Source: Rosa chinensis
Taxonomy: Eukaryota > Streptophyta > Magnoliopsida > Rosales > Rosaceae
Direction: 5' to 3'
DNA length: 64,000 nt
Assembly (NCBI RefSeq): GCF_002994745.2
Contig: NC_037091.1
Coordinates: 5,697,501 to 5,761,500 of the forward strand
The position numbers and the translations under genes were made by a program. Position 1 is the stretch's first letter. Every line of letters starts with the position of its first letter. Shown here piece after piece: positions 32,107 through 42,219 of the stretch. The notes below the pieces were generated by a model. The model was not told the origin of the DNA. It searched no databases and worked only from the letters and a program-made list of their open reading frames with translations.

Positions 32107-35100
32107 CCCCTCCTCAGCTTGATGGATGGGAGCAGACAGCAAGCTGGAACACAAGTAAAGATGTTGAGGAGAACACAGACCCTTGGTGAACAAGTCAGCA
32201 AGCTGCTCCTTGGAAATGACAAACTGTAAACGAAGAGAACCAGCTTTAACTCTGTCCCTGGTAAAATGAACATCAACTTCAATATGTTTTAGCTTAGAAT
32301 GATAAACAGGATTAGTGGCCAGAGCTAAAGCAGAGATGTTGTCACAGTGAAGAGTTGGAATGCTATGGAGCTCAATGTGAAGATCATGAAGTAAGTGTTG
32401 TAGCCACTGAAGTTCAGATGTGGTGTCTGCCATGCTGCGATATTCAGCCTCAGTTGAGGAGCGACACACAGCTGTTTGCTTTTTACTACACCAGGAAATA
32501 GGAGACTGATTGAGTAAAATAACAAAACCAGTCGTAGATTTCCTGTCATTGGGATCACCTGCCCAATCAGCATCGCAGTAAGCTTGAAGATGATATTGTT
32601 GTGGCTGTTGAAAACCCCTCCTGAAATAAATGCCATGATTGATTGTTCCTTTGACATATCGAAGAATCCTTTTGGTTGCTAACATATGAGCCTCAGTTGG
32701 AGAGTGTAAAAATTGGCATACAGAGTTGACACTATAGGCTATATCAGGTTGGGTGAAAGTGAGATATTGCAAACAGCCCACTAAGCTTCTGAAGTATGGA
32801 ATATCTGTTGCATTCAAAGGAGGACTGCTATCTTTATACAACTTCACACCAGATTGACAAGGAGTTAGATGTGTGTGACAATCATCCAGTCCAACTTTAT
32901 GAAGCAGCTCAGTGGCATATTTGTGTTGAGAGACAAAGAGGCCATCAGAAGTGTAGTTTATTTCAAGACCTAGAAAATAGTGAAGTCTACCCAAGTCTTT
33001 CATATCAAATTCAGCCTGTAAAGCTAGCTTGATTTCAGAGATAAGCCCTTCACAATCACCAGTAAGAATTATATCATCCACATACAATAGAAGATAGGCT
33101 TTGGAACTACCTGATGTCTTAACAAATAATGATGGATCAGCATACGAACACTTGAAACCAAGACTAGGTAAGAAATTAGTGAACCTTTCATTCCAAGCCC
33201 TTGGTGCCTGCTTTAGACCATATAATGATTTTTGAAGCTTACAAACAAGATGAGGTTGAGAGACATCTTCAAATCCTCCAGGCTGAGCCATATAAACTTC
33301 TTCATTAAGAAGACCATGCAGAAAAGCATTCTTTACATCCATTTGGTGGAGCGTCCAACCAGATTGTGCAGCTAGGTTCAAGATTAACCTGACAGTAGTG
33401 TGTCTTACTACAGGAGAGAATGTTTCATCATAATCAACACCATATTCTTGGCTAAACCCCCTGGCAACAAGTCGAGCCTTATGTCGAGATATTGGACCAT
33501 CAGCATGGGGCTTTATCTTAAAAATCCACTTGCAGGACACCAAATTTTTGTGTGGAGGCAATGGAACAAGAGACCAGGTCTGTTGTTTCAGTAAGGCATC
33601 ATACTCCTCTTGCATTGCATTTTTCCAAACTGGACATTGCATAGCCAACTTATAATTCCGAGGCTCTGAGTTTTGTAAATCATCAGAAGATGCATTATTC
33701 AAGATGGATAAGTAACACTTCTTTTTCAGAATTCCTCTCTTACTTCTAGTGAGCATACTATGATCATTTACTGTAGACTCAGAGAGACCTTGAACTGGAT
33801 GTAAGATATTAGAGCTGGAGATTTGTGCAGTTGAACTATTTGGAGCACAATCAAGAAAAAGAGATATAGAACCATTGCCTGGTTGAGTGTTAACTGTAAT
33901 AGTACCAGTATCATCTCCAAAACTAATGGAAGTGTTAGACTCAGGATGAAATGCAGGATTGATGGACTGATCATAACCAGTGGATGGTGGAATTAAGAGA
34001 ACAGGAGAAATATTTTGAGGAGCATTTTCATTGTGGTCAGGAACAGAAGAGAAGCTAGGAGATTGAGTGGCAATAGATACTTGAGATGATGAACTAGTGC
34101 GATGATGATGATGATCATGGACAGTGGTGGAGATAGGTACCTGATGTAAGGTGGTGCTGACGAGAGTAGGTGCTGCAAGATGTTGGGAGTTGTGAGACTG
34201 AGCAATATTGGAGTGAGAGTTAGTAGTCTGCAATTTTGCAAATGGAAATTGATCTTCTTCAAAGAACACATGTCTGGAGATAATACATTTCTTGCTTGAC
34301 ATATTGTAGCAAATGTACCCCTTATATCCAGCTGCAAAACCAATGAACACACACTTTGTAGTCTTTGGTTGAAGTTTGTTACTGTTGTAAGGAGTCATGA
34401 GTGGATAGCAGGCACATCCAAAAACTCTAAGCAATTCTAGTGATGGAACTTTACAGTAGAGTTTCTCAAATGGTGATTTCATAACCAATGTTGCTGTAGG
34501 CATCCTGTTTATCAAGTATACAGCAATTGCACATGCATGGTACCAGAAGATTGAAGGAAGATGAGAATCCTGTAATAACGTGACAGCAGTCTCTCTAATG
34601 TGTCGATTCTTCCTTTCAGAAGTTCCATTCTGTTGTGGGGTGTAGGGGCAGGAAAACTGATGTGTAATGCCTTGTTTACACAGAAATTCTTTGAATCTAT
34701 TTCCTATAAATTCCCCTCCTCCATCACTTCTCAAACATTTAATTGAAGTTGAAAATTGAGTGCCAACAAAAGCACAAAGAGACTGAAAATAGCTAAGTAC
34801 TTCAGATTTATGTTTCATTGGAAAAATCCAAGTGTATCTAGTACAATCATCTATGAACAATACAAAAAATCTGTAGCCATCTAAAGAAAGATGAGGAGAT
34901 GGACCCCAAACATCTGAATGAACAATCTCAAATGGAACTTGACTTCTAGACTGAGATGAAGAAAAAGGTAGCTTGTGAAATTTCCCAAGAAGACAGGCTT
35001 CACACACTGAAGAATCCTTGTCTGGTATACTTGAAATGTTGCACTTATTTAACATACTATGAACTATCTCATTTGTAGGATGTCCAAACCTCTGATGCCA

Positions 35101-35250
35101 CAAAGAATGCTTGACAATTCTTCCAAGATTAGCAGATTTATTTTGTGGATTGAACTGACTGTTATTTGAACCAGCTTGTTCTTGAAGAATCAGTGGCAGA
35201 TCAAAAGGTATTGGATATAAGCCTTGATTACTCAGTCCCTTGTACAGCAC
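32101..35250 (-). CDS. Copia pol: integrase, reverse transcriptase, RNase H
   Basis: An open stretch of 1,049 codons. In order: the HHCC integrase zinc-binding part (WHQRFGHP ... CEACLLGK), the integrase core with DVWGP, DGGGEF and the downstream YTPQQNGTSERKNRHI (DD35E triad), a variable linker, reverse transcriptase with the copia signatures DVKNAFLHGLL and LLYVDDIILTG, and RNase H with YCDADWAGD, STEAEYRSM and HCDNISA. All key catalytic motifs look present. The frame is the same as the upstream gag-protease ORF, but one in-frame TAG codon separates them. The listed start is simply the first Met after that stop. Translation ends at a TAA formed by the start of the 3' LTR. It encodes the enzymes for cDNA synthesis and integration. 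Confidence 0.93.
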   Translation of the reverse strand: MLYKGLSNQGLYPIPFDLPLILQEQAGSNNSQFNPQNKSANLGRIVKHSLWHQRFGHPTNEIVHSMLNKCNISSIPDKDSSVCEACLLGKFHKLPFSSSQSRSQVPFEIVHSDVWGPSPHLSLDGYRFFVLFIDDCTRYTWIFPMKHKSEVLSYFQSLCAFVGTQFSTSIKCLRSDGGGEFIGNRFKEFLCKQGITHQFSCPYTPQQNGTSERKNRHIRETAVTLLQDSHLPSIFWYHACAIAVYLINRMPTATLVMKSPFEKLYCKVPSLELLRVFGCACYPLMTPYNSNKLQPKTTKCVFIGFAAGYKGYICYNMSSKKCIISRHVFFEEDQFPFAKLQTTNSHSNIAQSHNSQHLAAPTLVSTTLHQVPISTTVHDHHHHRTSSSSQVSIATQSPSFSSVPDHNENAPQNISPVLLIPPSTGYDQSINPAFHPESNTSISFGDDTGTITVNTQPGNGSISLFLDCAPNSSTAQISSSNILHPVQGLSESTVNDHSMLTRSKRGILKKKCYLSILNNASSDDLQNSEPRNYKLAMQCPVWKNAMQEEYDALLKQQTWSLVPLPPHKNLVSCKWIFKIKPHADGPISRHKARLVARGFSQEYGVDYDETFSPVVRHTTVRLILNLAAQSGWTLHQMDVKNAFLHGLLNEEVYMAQPGGFEDVSQPHLVCKLQKSLYGLKQAPRAWNERFTNFLPSLGFKCSYADPSLFVKTSGSSKAYLLLYVDDIILTGDCEGLISEIKLALQAEFDMKDLGRLHYFLGLEINYTSDGLFVSQHKYATELLHKVGLDDCHTHLTPCQSGVKLYKDSSPPLNATDIPYFRSLVGCLQYLTFTQPDIAYSVNSVCQFLHSPTEAHMLATKRILRYVKGTINHGIYFRRGFQQPQQYHLQAYCDADWAGDPNDRKSTTGFVILLNQSPISWCSKKQTAVCRSSTEAEYRSMADTTSELQWLQHLLHDLHIELHSIPTLHCDNISALALATNPVYHSKLKHIEVDVHFTRDRVKAGSLRLQFVISKEQLADLFTKGLCSPQHLYLCSSLLSAPIHQAEEGC
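32107..32117 (-). promoter_or_regulatory. Polypurine tract
   Basis: Element-strand CTGAGGAGGGG directly abutting the 3' LTR, the expected primer for plus-strand DNA synthesis. Confidence 0.8.
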
Positions 35251-35268
35251 CTTTCCCAGTACTTTGTC

Positions 35269-36957
35269 CTATATCACACACATGAACTCATCAAACCAAA
35301 CAGAACAATTGTTCTGTTTGCACAACTGATATATTGAGAGTAAATGTGCAGCAAGTTCAGGAATAAGAAGCACATTATTCAGTTTTAATCTTCCCAGATG
35401 TGAGTTACCAATATGTGTGATATTTAAAAATTTACCATCACCAATCTGCACAGAATCTGTAACATTATATGGAACAAGGTTGTTGAGAAGCTGCACTTCA
35501 CTTGTCATGTGATTGGTTGCACCAGAGTCAGCCAGCCAATATTGAGGTGTATTGTTACTTGAAGATGAAGCAAACATTGCTACTCCCTGCTGCTGGAAAC
35601 CTTGTGGAGCATTTTGGAACTGTTGAGATGGTTGAGTCTGCATGGTTTGCATAGTTTGAAGTTGTGGAGCAGACTGTTGTTGTTGACCAGGAAAGCCAAA
35701 GATGTAGTAACATCTATCTGCAGTGTGATTTGGTTTACCACAATATTGGCATCCAGTGATATTCAAGCTGCCTGGCTGAGAGGTTTGAAAATTTGGTAGA
35801 CTCCTGCATGTTTTGGCACCATGACCTGGTTTGCCACACAGTTGACAAGTAAGTCCAGTCCCTCCTACATTTGGTCTGAAGAAGGTGTTATGAAACCCTG
35901 CATTTCCTATATTCATGCCATTGTGAAAGTTGGAGTTTCCTCTGTATCCTCCAGTGTTGTGATTGAACCTAGCATTGTTGTTGCCAAAAGAACCAGTAGG
36001 TCTACCAGCATAAAAACCAGTCATTGATTGGCTAGGATCAATCATGGAGAATGAATTGATCTGAGGAATGCCACCATATGGTATAGCTGGAATGGAAGCA
36101 TATGGAGCTTGTGATGACAGGTGAATGTTGTTGTTGGCTGGAGTAGTTAATAGAGGACCAAAGCCAGGTGGCACAGTAGGAGCTTGAGACTGTAAGCTTG
36201 AGGAGGAAGCACCATTAGTGTTGTCAGATGCAGGAACAGAACTAGTATTTTTGGCTATCATTGCTGTAAGAGATGAGGTTGATGATGATGCTTGAACTTC
36301 ACTTTCTATATCAATTTCTGCAGCCTTAAGTAGTGTCTTAAGCTCACCAACAGAACAAGCAACAAACTGAGCCCTGATAACAGTCTTGATAGCAGCATAT
36401 TCAGAAGGCAAACCTCTCAATACTGTAACAACAATATCCTCATCATCAACAAATACTCCCACTGTTTCAAGTGCATCTCTAGCAGCCTTGATCTTATCCA
36501 TGTAAGTTTCAATATCATCACCTCCTTTCCTCAAATTTTGCAAATTAGACTTGAGTTGCAAAATATTTTGTCTATTCGGTGCAGCAAACTTGAGTTTCAG
36601 TCTATTCCACATGTCTTGTGCAGACTTGCTTCCTACAGCACATGACATGGCCACAGGACTAAGTGTTTGACCTATCATGTTCACAATACTCTGATCTTGT
36701 ATTTTCCAATTAGTATACTCAGATGATACTATATTTCCAGAACCATCGGATGCAGAGACAAACTGAGTGGGGCATGGAGTTGAGCCATCAACATATCCAT
36801 ACAAATTCTGTCCTTTAAGAAAGGACTCTAAGCGAAACAACCATGTAGGATAATTGGATTCATCAAGCAAGACATTCGGGAGGTACACAGTAGTCTGAGT
36901 GGTAATAGTAGAGGCTTGTAATGTGGATGTAGTCATCTTGCTGAAGAAAAGATACAC
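35269..36957 (-). CDS. Copia gag and protease
   Basis: 562 codons. The N-terminal gag domain includes VLLDESNYPTWLFRLESFL and WNRLKLKFA, typical UBN2/DUF4219-type copia gag. It is followed by a Gly/Asn/Phe-rich linker and two CCHC knuckles (CQLCGKPGHGAKTC and CQYCGKPNHTADRC). The aspartic protease active site is ADSGATNHM. The true start may be the second Met, near 36,936. The ORF ends at a TAG (35,269-35,271) located between the protease and the integrase zinc finger, a place where copia polyproteins are normally continuous. The same frame continues beyond the stop. This is the only obvious lesion in an otherwise well-preserved coding region. Confidence 0.92.
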   Translation of the reverse strand: MYLFFSKMTTSTLQASTITTQTTVYLPNVLLDESNYPTWLFRLESFLKGQNLYGYVDGSTPCPTQFVSASDGSGNIVSSEYTNWKIQDQSIVNMIGQTLSPVAMSCAVGSKSAQDMWNRLKLKFAAPNRQNILQLKSNLQNLRKGGDDIETYMDKIKAARDALETVGVFVDDEDIVVTVLRGLPSEYAAIKTVIRAQFVACSVGELKTLLKAAEIDIESEVQASSSTSSLTAMIAKNTSSVPASDNTNGASSSSLQSQAPTVPPGFGPLLTTPANNNIHLSSQAPYASIPAIPYGGIPQINSFSMIDPSQSMTGFYAGRPTGSFGNNNARFNHNTGGYRGNSNFHNGMNIGNAGFHNTFFRPNVGGTGLTCQLCGKPGHGAKTCRSLPNFQTSQPGSLNITGCQYCGKPNHTADRCYYIFGFPGQQQQSAPQLQTMQTMQTQPSQQFQNAPQGFQQQGVAMFASSSSNNTPQYWLADSGATNHMTSEVQLLNNLVPYNVTDSVQIGDGKFLNITHIGNSHLGRLKLNNVLLIPELAAHLLSIYQLCKQNNCSVWFDEFMCVI

Positions 36958-37445
36958 AGTCTAGGAATCTAGTGTATATATGTGTAAAACTAGTAGATCT
37001 CAGGTTTTGAAACCTCACAAAGTACCATAGATTCAATAATCCTCACAATCCTTCAATCAACTAGAAATTTTGACACTTCATAGTGTGATACCAACTGATA
37101 AAGATTTCAATTTTGCTATTATAGTTCACAAATGATTCTCAGAATAACACTCTTCAAGATTTAGGATTTCGAATCACAAGAATTTTAGGAATCTTCACAG
37201 CTAAACAATCATTTTTGCTAGAACACTTGCATATATTCATAATCGAACACTGATTATACCAGATCAAAGCTTCAAATCAAGGAATTTACTCTATAAAATT
37301 ATAGATCTAACTTTTTCTTCTTGATGAACACACAGAAAACTTATCTAAAAATTGCAGAAGGAGCACGTCGAGCACTGAAGAAAGCAAGAACAGTGAGCTT
37401 TGTGAAGCAGACGCACGTATAAGCAAACCCTAGGTGACGACCTGA

Positions 37446-37458
37446 GCTGCTGATACCA
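37446..37458 (-). promoter_or_regulatory. Primer-binding site (initiator tRNA-Met)
   Basis: Element-strand TGGTATCAGCAGC immediately after the 5' LTR. The first nine bases match the 3' end complement of plant initiator tRNA-Met used by copia elements. Confidence 0.85.
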
Positions 37459-37725
37459 TGAAAGCTAGGATTCTTGAAGTAATAGCTAGAGAGAAAATAG
37501 AGAGAAATTGAAGAGAGGTTTTTCTATTACAGTGATTCTGTTACAACCAACAACAAACAAGAGAGAGAGAGCAGCTATTTATACAAGTGAACAAGTGAGC
37601 AGAATTGTGACACGTGTAAACCAGCTGTAGGTAACTTAATCACATAAGCATGTACGTAACAAACTAAGTAACAATTAACTCTAATTAACCCTAATTAGCA
37701 GACAGACTAATCTTCTTCGTTAACA
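37459..37725 (-). repeat. 5' LTR of the copia element
   Basis: 267 bp, differing from the 3' LTR at two positions (an A/G in the purine run near 37,566 and a C/T near 37,630). Confidence 0.95.
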
Positions 37726-38207
37726 CACACATCATTCCCACTTAGTTAGCGCACTCTCATGAATCATCAACCACATTGATCAATACATGATATGATAAGA
37801 TCACCAAGTGTTCGATAAAATTACGTACTCTCTGAGAATGTCTTTGAGGACAGTGCTTTTGCCAGCTCCCATTCCACCACCCATGAGAAGGAGCACAGGG
37901 CTCCTCTCACTTACAGTTCAGTGAAATTCCTGTTCTGAGATACCACTGATATTTCATTCTAATTCGTGTTTGCATGTCCAATCCTCTTTCAAATTCAGTT
38001 TCTACTCAGATTGGGTCATATTTCTCCATCGACATTGAGTTAATTTCATGAAGTTTATATCTCCATCTTGAGTTCACACACAATTGATTTTACAATTGGT
38101 AAGTTTTTCCTCAATCTGTTGAATTAATTTCAGCTTTTCTAGTTCAATTTTCATATAGAATCTCATACTCATTGAGTTTTGTGATGCTTAAACTTACCAT
38201 TTGCACC

Positions 38208-39974
38208 TGTTATGACTCGGTCCTTCCCATAATCTGATATCAAAACCTTGTTAAGGTTTATTCATACCCACACTTCATTCATATCAGAACCTGACCTTCT
38301 GGACTTTTACTTATCAAATCCTTATGGCTCTTGATTGTGTTTATGCTGAGATTTTAATTCATAAACCTAGACAAGTCAAGAATCCATCACCAACTGGTTT
38401 GATGTCAATCAGAGTCAAAATGAATTTTTGACAAATTTTCTCAGTTGACAGAATGCAGCCGGAATTTTTAAGAAAAACTGAACAGTTCAGTCCGTTTTCA
38501 TCCATCTTTTCCCCTACTTTCTGAACTCCAATTTTCTTGAAATTTTAGTATGTTGTACCTTAACATGTCAACTTAGGATCTGGTAAGTTTCAAGTTCATT
38601 GCTCTTAAAATGAATTTTTACTAATTTTCTCAACTTGAGCTGTTCCAACCCTTATATCTCTATATCCTGTGTCCTACCTTGATGGTCCTTGAATCTGTTG
38701 AATCGATTCCCAATGGTTCAAGACTTTTTGGCTTTCCATATGAGAACCTTTAAATTCTAGGTGTAGGTAGTGTTACATATTAGAAGCAGATAAAGAATTT
38801 AGACACCGAGATATGGATTTATAGAAAATGGATCATGGAAATGATAGTTTGCGACCTTTATTATTAGGAATGGGGACATGCAGTGGACTTCAATCACCAA
38901 AGGAACAATGATAGAGGTGGTGGCTAGTTCGTCGATATGTTTTCCATTGCTAAGCTATCAAGCTACTTCATATTCAATTCCAGGTAGGGAGGCTTCACCC
39001 TAGTTAGTGCTCTTTGTTTTATACATTGTTTTTATGGTTTGAAGTGGTTTTTAAGATATAACACCTGAGTTCATGAGATGACTTGAGAGTGAGCAGGGCA
39101 TAGCAACTTCCTTGGGTTTCGATCCCCTAAACCTCCGGAGGGGCTGTACGGACGGGATAGTGTCTGACATCCTTTGAGGTGTGACACTAGATCTAGGTGG
39201 TACGGCGTAAATGGATACTCTCGTTACTCTTCACCTGTTGTTGAAGATTTAAATTTTCGGTGAGGATGTAGTTGGCCAGTATTAGACCGGTCATCAGGTT
39301 TGATTTTACATGGGTACTCATTTGTTTTCATATGGTTTCACATTGGGAGTTCTTTATTTAATTTTTATTATATTTTACTCAACTAGCTCCAATTACTATT
39401 TGGTTTTAAAACCTAGCTAGGGTTGATGTTTGAGCAGCGAGGACGAAAACTCACCCCTACTATAGTTGGTCTTGCAGGTACTGTGCACGAGGACTGAGGA
39501 GGATTTCGGGACTGAGCTGCGTGTTACATTTTTTTTACTTGACTCTTCGGTATATTTACCTTCACATTTTATTCACCTTTACTAAATTGTCATTGTTTGA
39601 TTGAGGTGAATATTAACTTGTATTTGTGAATCTTTGCTAAGCTTCTTAACTTCGTATTCAGATGGTTTGAACCAAACTAAAATTTATTTTCAATGTTGTC
39701 CTTTCAATTTTGTGTCAATTGAGTAGTAATGTCTCTCTTGACATCGTTTAGTTATAATGTATTTTTTTAACAAACAAGAATAAAGTTTTCAATTTCACCT
39801 CGGTTTAAACTCTACATTTTCCACCAACTCTTGCCTTTTCATTTCTTTCTTTTTTTTAGTGAAATTGCCTTGCGTCTCTTTAGGACATGAGTTAAGCTTG
39901 CTTAGCTTGTGCTTCTAAAGGTTCGCGGCACTGTAATGTAGCCAATTTGGAGAGGTGCAAATTGGGGCGTTACA
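38208..39974 (+). mobile_element. Gypsy-type LTR remnant (Tekay/Del style)
   Basis: Begins TGTTATGACTCGGTCC and ends GGGGCGTTACA, the usual terminal style of Tekay/Del LTRs. It contains no ORF. The phrase 'caggtactgtgcacgaggac' near 39,476 parallels 900-930. No matching 5-bp duplication was found, so ends or status (solo LTR or fragment) are uncertain. It lies where the N-terminal exons of the NAD kinase-like gene would be expected. Confidence 0.35.
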
Positions 39975-41117
39975 GGGGTCTTAAGCTTCAGCACATAGAG
40001 AGAGTAAACCATCAGACCAGGTAGCGATTTCGAGCTAAGCCTAGCCATCAGAGAAGTTGGAGGAAATCGAGTGAGAGCAAGAGCGAGAGTGAGTGTATTG
40101 ACTGAGAGTGAAAGCGAGATTGAGATGGTGAGAGCAGAAGGGAGGGAGAATGAACTAATTTTTTCAGCTAAGAGAGGGAACTTTTTATTTTTGAGAGGGA
40201 ACCTTACTAGAGTTTTGAGTTTTGGTTAGACAAAATAAATGTAAATTATTTTTTTTTTTCTGGATTTCTCAAACAACATATATCATTGTGACTGTTGTAA
40301 TACATGACAAATATAACTAATATGTCGTTTGACTAACTCAGACAACACCAAATCTCTCTCTCTCTCTCTCTCTCCCCCCCCCCCGAGCAAACCAACCCAA
40401 AACTAAAATTTTCCCTTTTTTATGCTCAGACCAAGATCTGCAAAAAGCATCAAAACAAAGAAACAAAGATCAAAGTTTGAGTCTTGATCAGGAAAGAGCT
40501 TAGCTTGACTTTGCAATAAGGAAGGACACAAGCAAAGCCCAATCAATAGAAGATCTGCTTGCTTCTTATATTCCCGTGTTCGATCTCTTCCATCTTTGCC
40601 CCGCTCGTTGTCACCTATCTTGAAGAAAGGTGATCTGCTTTTGGTGTAAGATGTTCTTGATTTTACTTATCTCCATTAAATCACCAACCTCAAATCTCAT
40701 ATCTAAATTGGACTTTGCGAATATTTGCCAGAAATTCATGAATGTTTGCCATAGTTGTTTATTGTATGGTAGGAAGAAATTGAGAGATGAAAATCAGAGA
40801 ATGATTCATGAAAGGTTTGTCATAAGTGGCTTTGTTCTGGGAAAGACGAAAGAGAGAGAGAGTGAAAACACAGAAGCAAAGAGCGAGAAAAGAAAAAATT
40901 TGATAGAGTTGGGGGGAACTGTCAAACACTGTCAAATTTGACATATTGTCAAATCCACGTAGGATTTGACGAATCTGTTGGAGTTAGGTTGCTATATATC
41001 ATTTCTTATTGTTGCCTTGTCCATCTGGCAAAAGACCTCTCCGTTGGAGATGGTCTAACCATGCCAATACTGCATTCGTTGTTAGAGTGGGGTCCACAAT
41101 TGATGAACTATAAGAAG
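39975..41117. other. Unassigned DNA with (CT)n and C-run
   Basis: No supported gene. A (CT)n run followed by a poly(C) tract lies at about 40,352-40,384. 40,920-41,080 has short repeated 'ttgacaaat' motifs that may be one end of a MITE. A 103-codon ORF at 40,630-40,941 has no recognisable domain. Confidence 0.4.
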
Positions 41118-41128
41118 TAAAACACATC

Positions 41129-41352
41129 CAACAACTGCAAGTTGGAGATGAAGAAGAAGCTTTGATTAGGGCTTGGGTTTTTTGGGCTGCTTGGGCCTTT
41201 AAGTTTTAGTTTGTTTTTTAGTTATTATCCTACTCATGTCTTAATTCTTATGAATTTATGACTTTGAGGGGTTTGTTGTCTGCCCTTGGCTTTGTTTGGG
41301 CCTCCATGCGCCTTTTGGCTTTATGAATATCAGTTTCACGACCAAAAAAAAA
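41129..41352 (+). mobile_element. 5'-truncated LINE 3' end
   Basis: TAAAACACATC occurs at 41118-41128 and 41353-41363, the second right after an A-rich tail (41,344-41,352). The 224-bp insert is only a LINE 3' UTR (ends 'tttcacgacc' plus A run). Confidence 0.85.
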
Positions 41353-41639
41353 TAAAACACATCTGTCGGCCGTTGCCATATGAAGCTCTCCGTTCTTATA
41401 TTAAATTTGAACAATAATGCTTTGTCCTGCGTGGCCAAATGGTCTCTTTTCAATTTTTCCTTTCCTATAATAATGATCTCTCTTATTGGATCTGCTATTT
41501 TATTTCTGTTCAACTTTTTCATTGTTTGATAAATACTTGGGCTGTATGTTGATTTAAGATTGTTTGATTCTGATGAAGGTTTTGTAATAACCATTGGCAT
41601 TCTCTTCTTTCACCTGTTTATTATCATTTATCGTCTTAA

Positions 41640-41960
41640 AACTTTATAACACCATGTCAATAACCTCATTAGACGATAGAGCTCAGACGACAAACATGTT
41701 GTTTTCTGTCGTCTGATATATTTTAACGACAGACAATCCAAAAACTGTTGTCTAAATATAACAACATACCATGGTAAGTTGCTTTTGAGAATTTTGTTTG
41801 TTTTCAGACCACAGTTATCTGTCGTTTAATCAAAGGAGATAAATTGATTTTGGTTTGTGTTGTAGTTGTTTGTTTTTTGTTTATATTCAGACAACATTTA
41901 TCCGTCGTCTCATCAAAGGAAATAAATTGACTTTGAATTTTGTCATAGCAAATTTTTTTT
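41640..41960. repeat. Transposon subterminal-type repeats
   Basis: Repeated 'cagacgacag/ctgtcgtctga' words in both orientations, and two ~80-bp tandem units at about 41,810-41,960 sharing 'atcaaagga.ataaattga'. This resembles subterminal regions of CACTA elements, but no terminus was found. Confidence 0.35.
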
Positions 41961-42219
41961 TTGGCATAACATGAAGAGATTTAGTTCCAAACTTTTAATG
42001 ATTTCTCTCTCCCCGACAAATTTATCAAACTCAAAAGAATGGAAAAGAACAACAACGTTTTCGCTCCCCATTTACGGATTCAAATTTGCTCACCATTATC
42101 TCTTGGTTGGTGATACCACCACTAAATAAGAAGCTGCCACATGTGATAAACTATAGACATGACTAACCATGGTTAATTTAAGGATAAAATATTGTTTACT
42201 CCCTATACTTGTAGGGAGT

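Larger units (their letters stand above)
31840..37725 (-). mobile_element. Full-length Ty1/copia retrotransposon (5,886 bp)
   Basis: Two 267-bp LTRs (31840-32106 and 37459-37725) start TG and end CA on the element strand and differ at two positions. The target duplication is CACAC (31835-31839, 37726-37730). A primer-binding site complementary to initiator tRNA-Met follows the 5' LTR and a purine tract precedes the 3' LTR. Gag-protease and integrase-RT-RNase H are in copia order. The insert lies in an intron, 14 bp from the splice acceptor of the next exon, in the host gene's own orientation. Confidence 0.95.
30474..37909 (-). pseudogene. Calmodulin-dependent NAD kinase-like gene remnant, split by copia
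   Basis: Four exons on the minus strand: 37909-37829, 31825-31696, 31343-30862, 30734-30474. The first carries a P-loop, MGGGMGAGKSTVLKDIL, the Walker A of the zeta-toxin-type kinase domain found in plant NADKc (Arabidopsis At1g04280, a calmodulin-dependent NAD kinase). The following exons keep NAVVVQADAFKEADVLYRAL, SSTDAASSLLVTALNEGRDV, MDGTLSW and, near the end, YCQLVDNARLYCTNAM. NADKc phosphorylates NAD to NADP. Two lesions are visible: a one-base frameshift in the third exon near 31,130-31,140, just after ENYWEQ, and loss of all N-terminal exons upstream of 37,909, where LTR-like DNA follows. The intron between the P-loop exon and the next holds a full copia element. Without it the intron would be 112 bp. 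I judge it a pseudogene or a heavily damaged allele. Confidence 0.75.
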
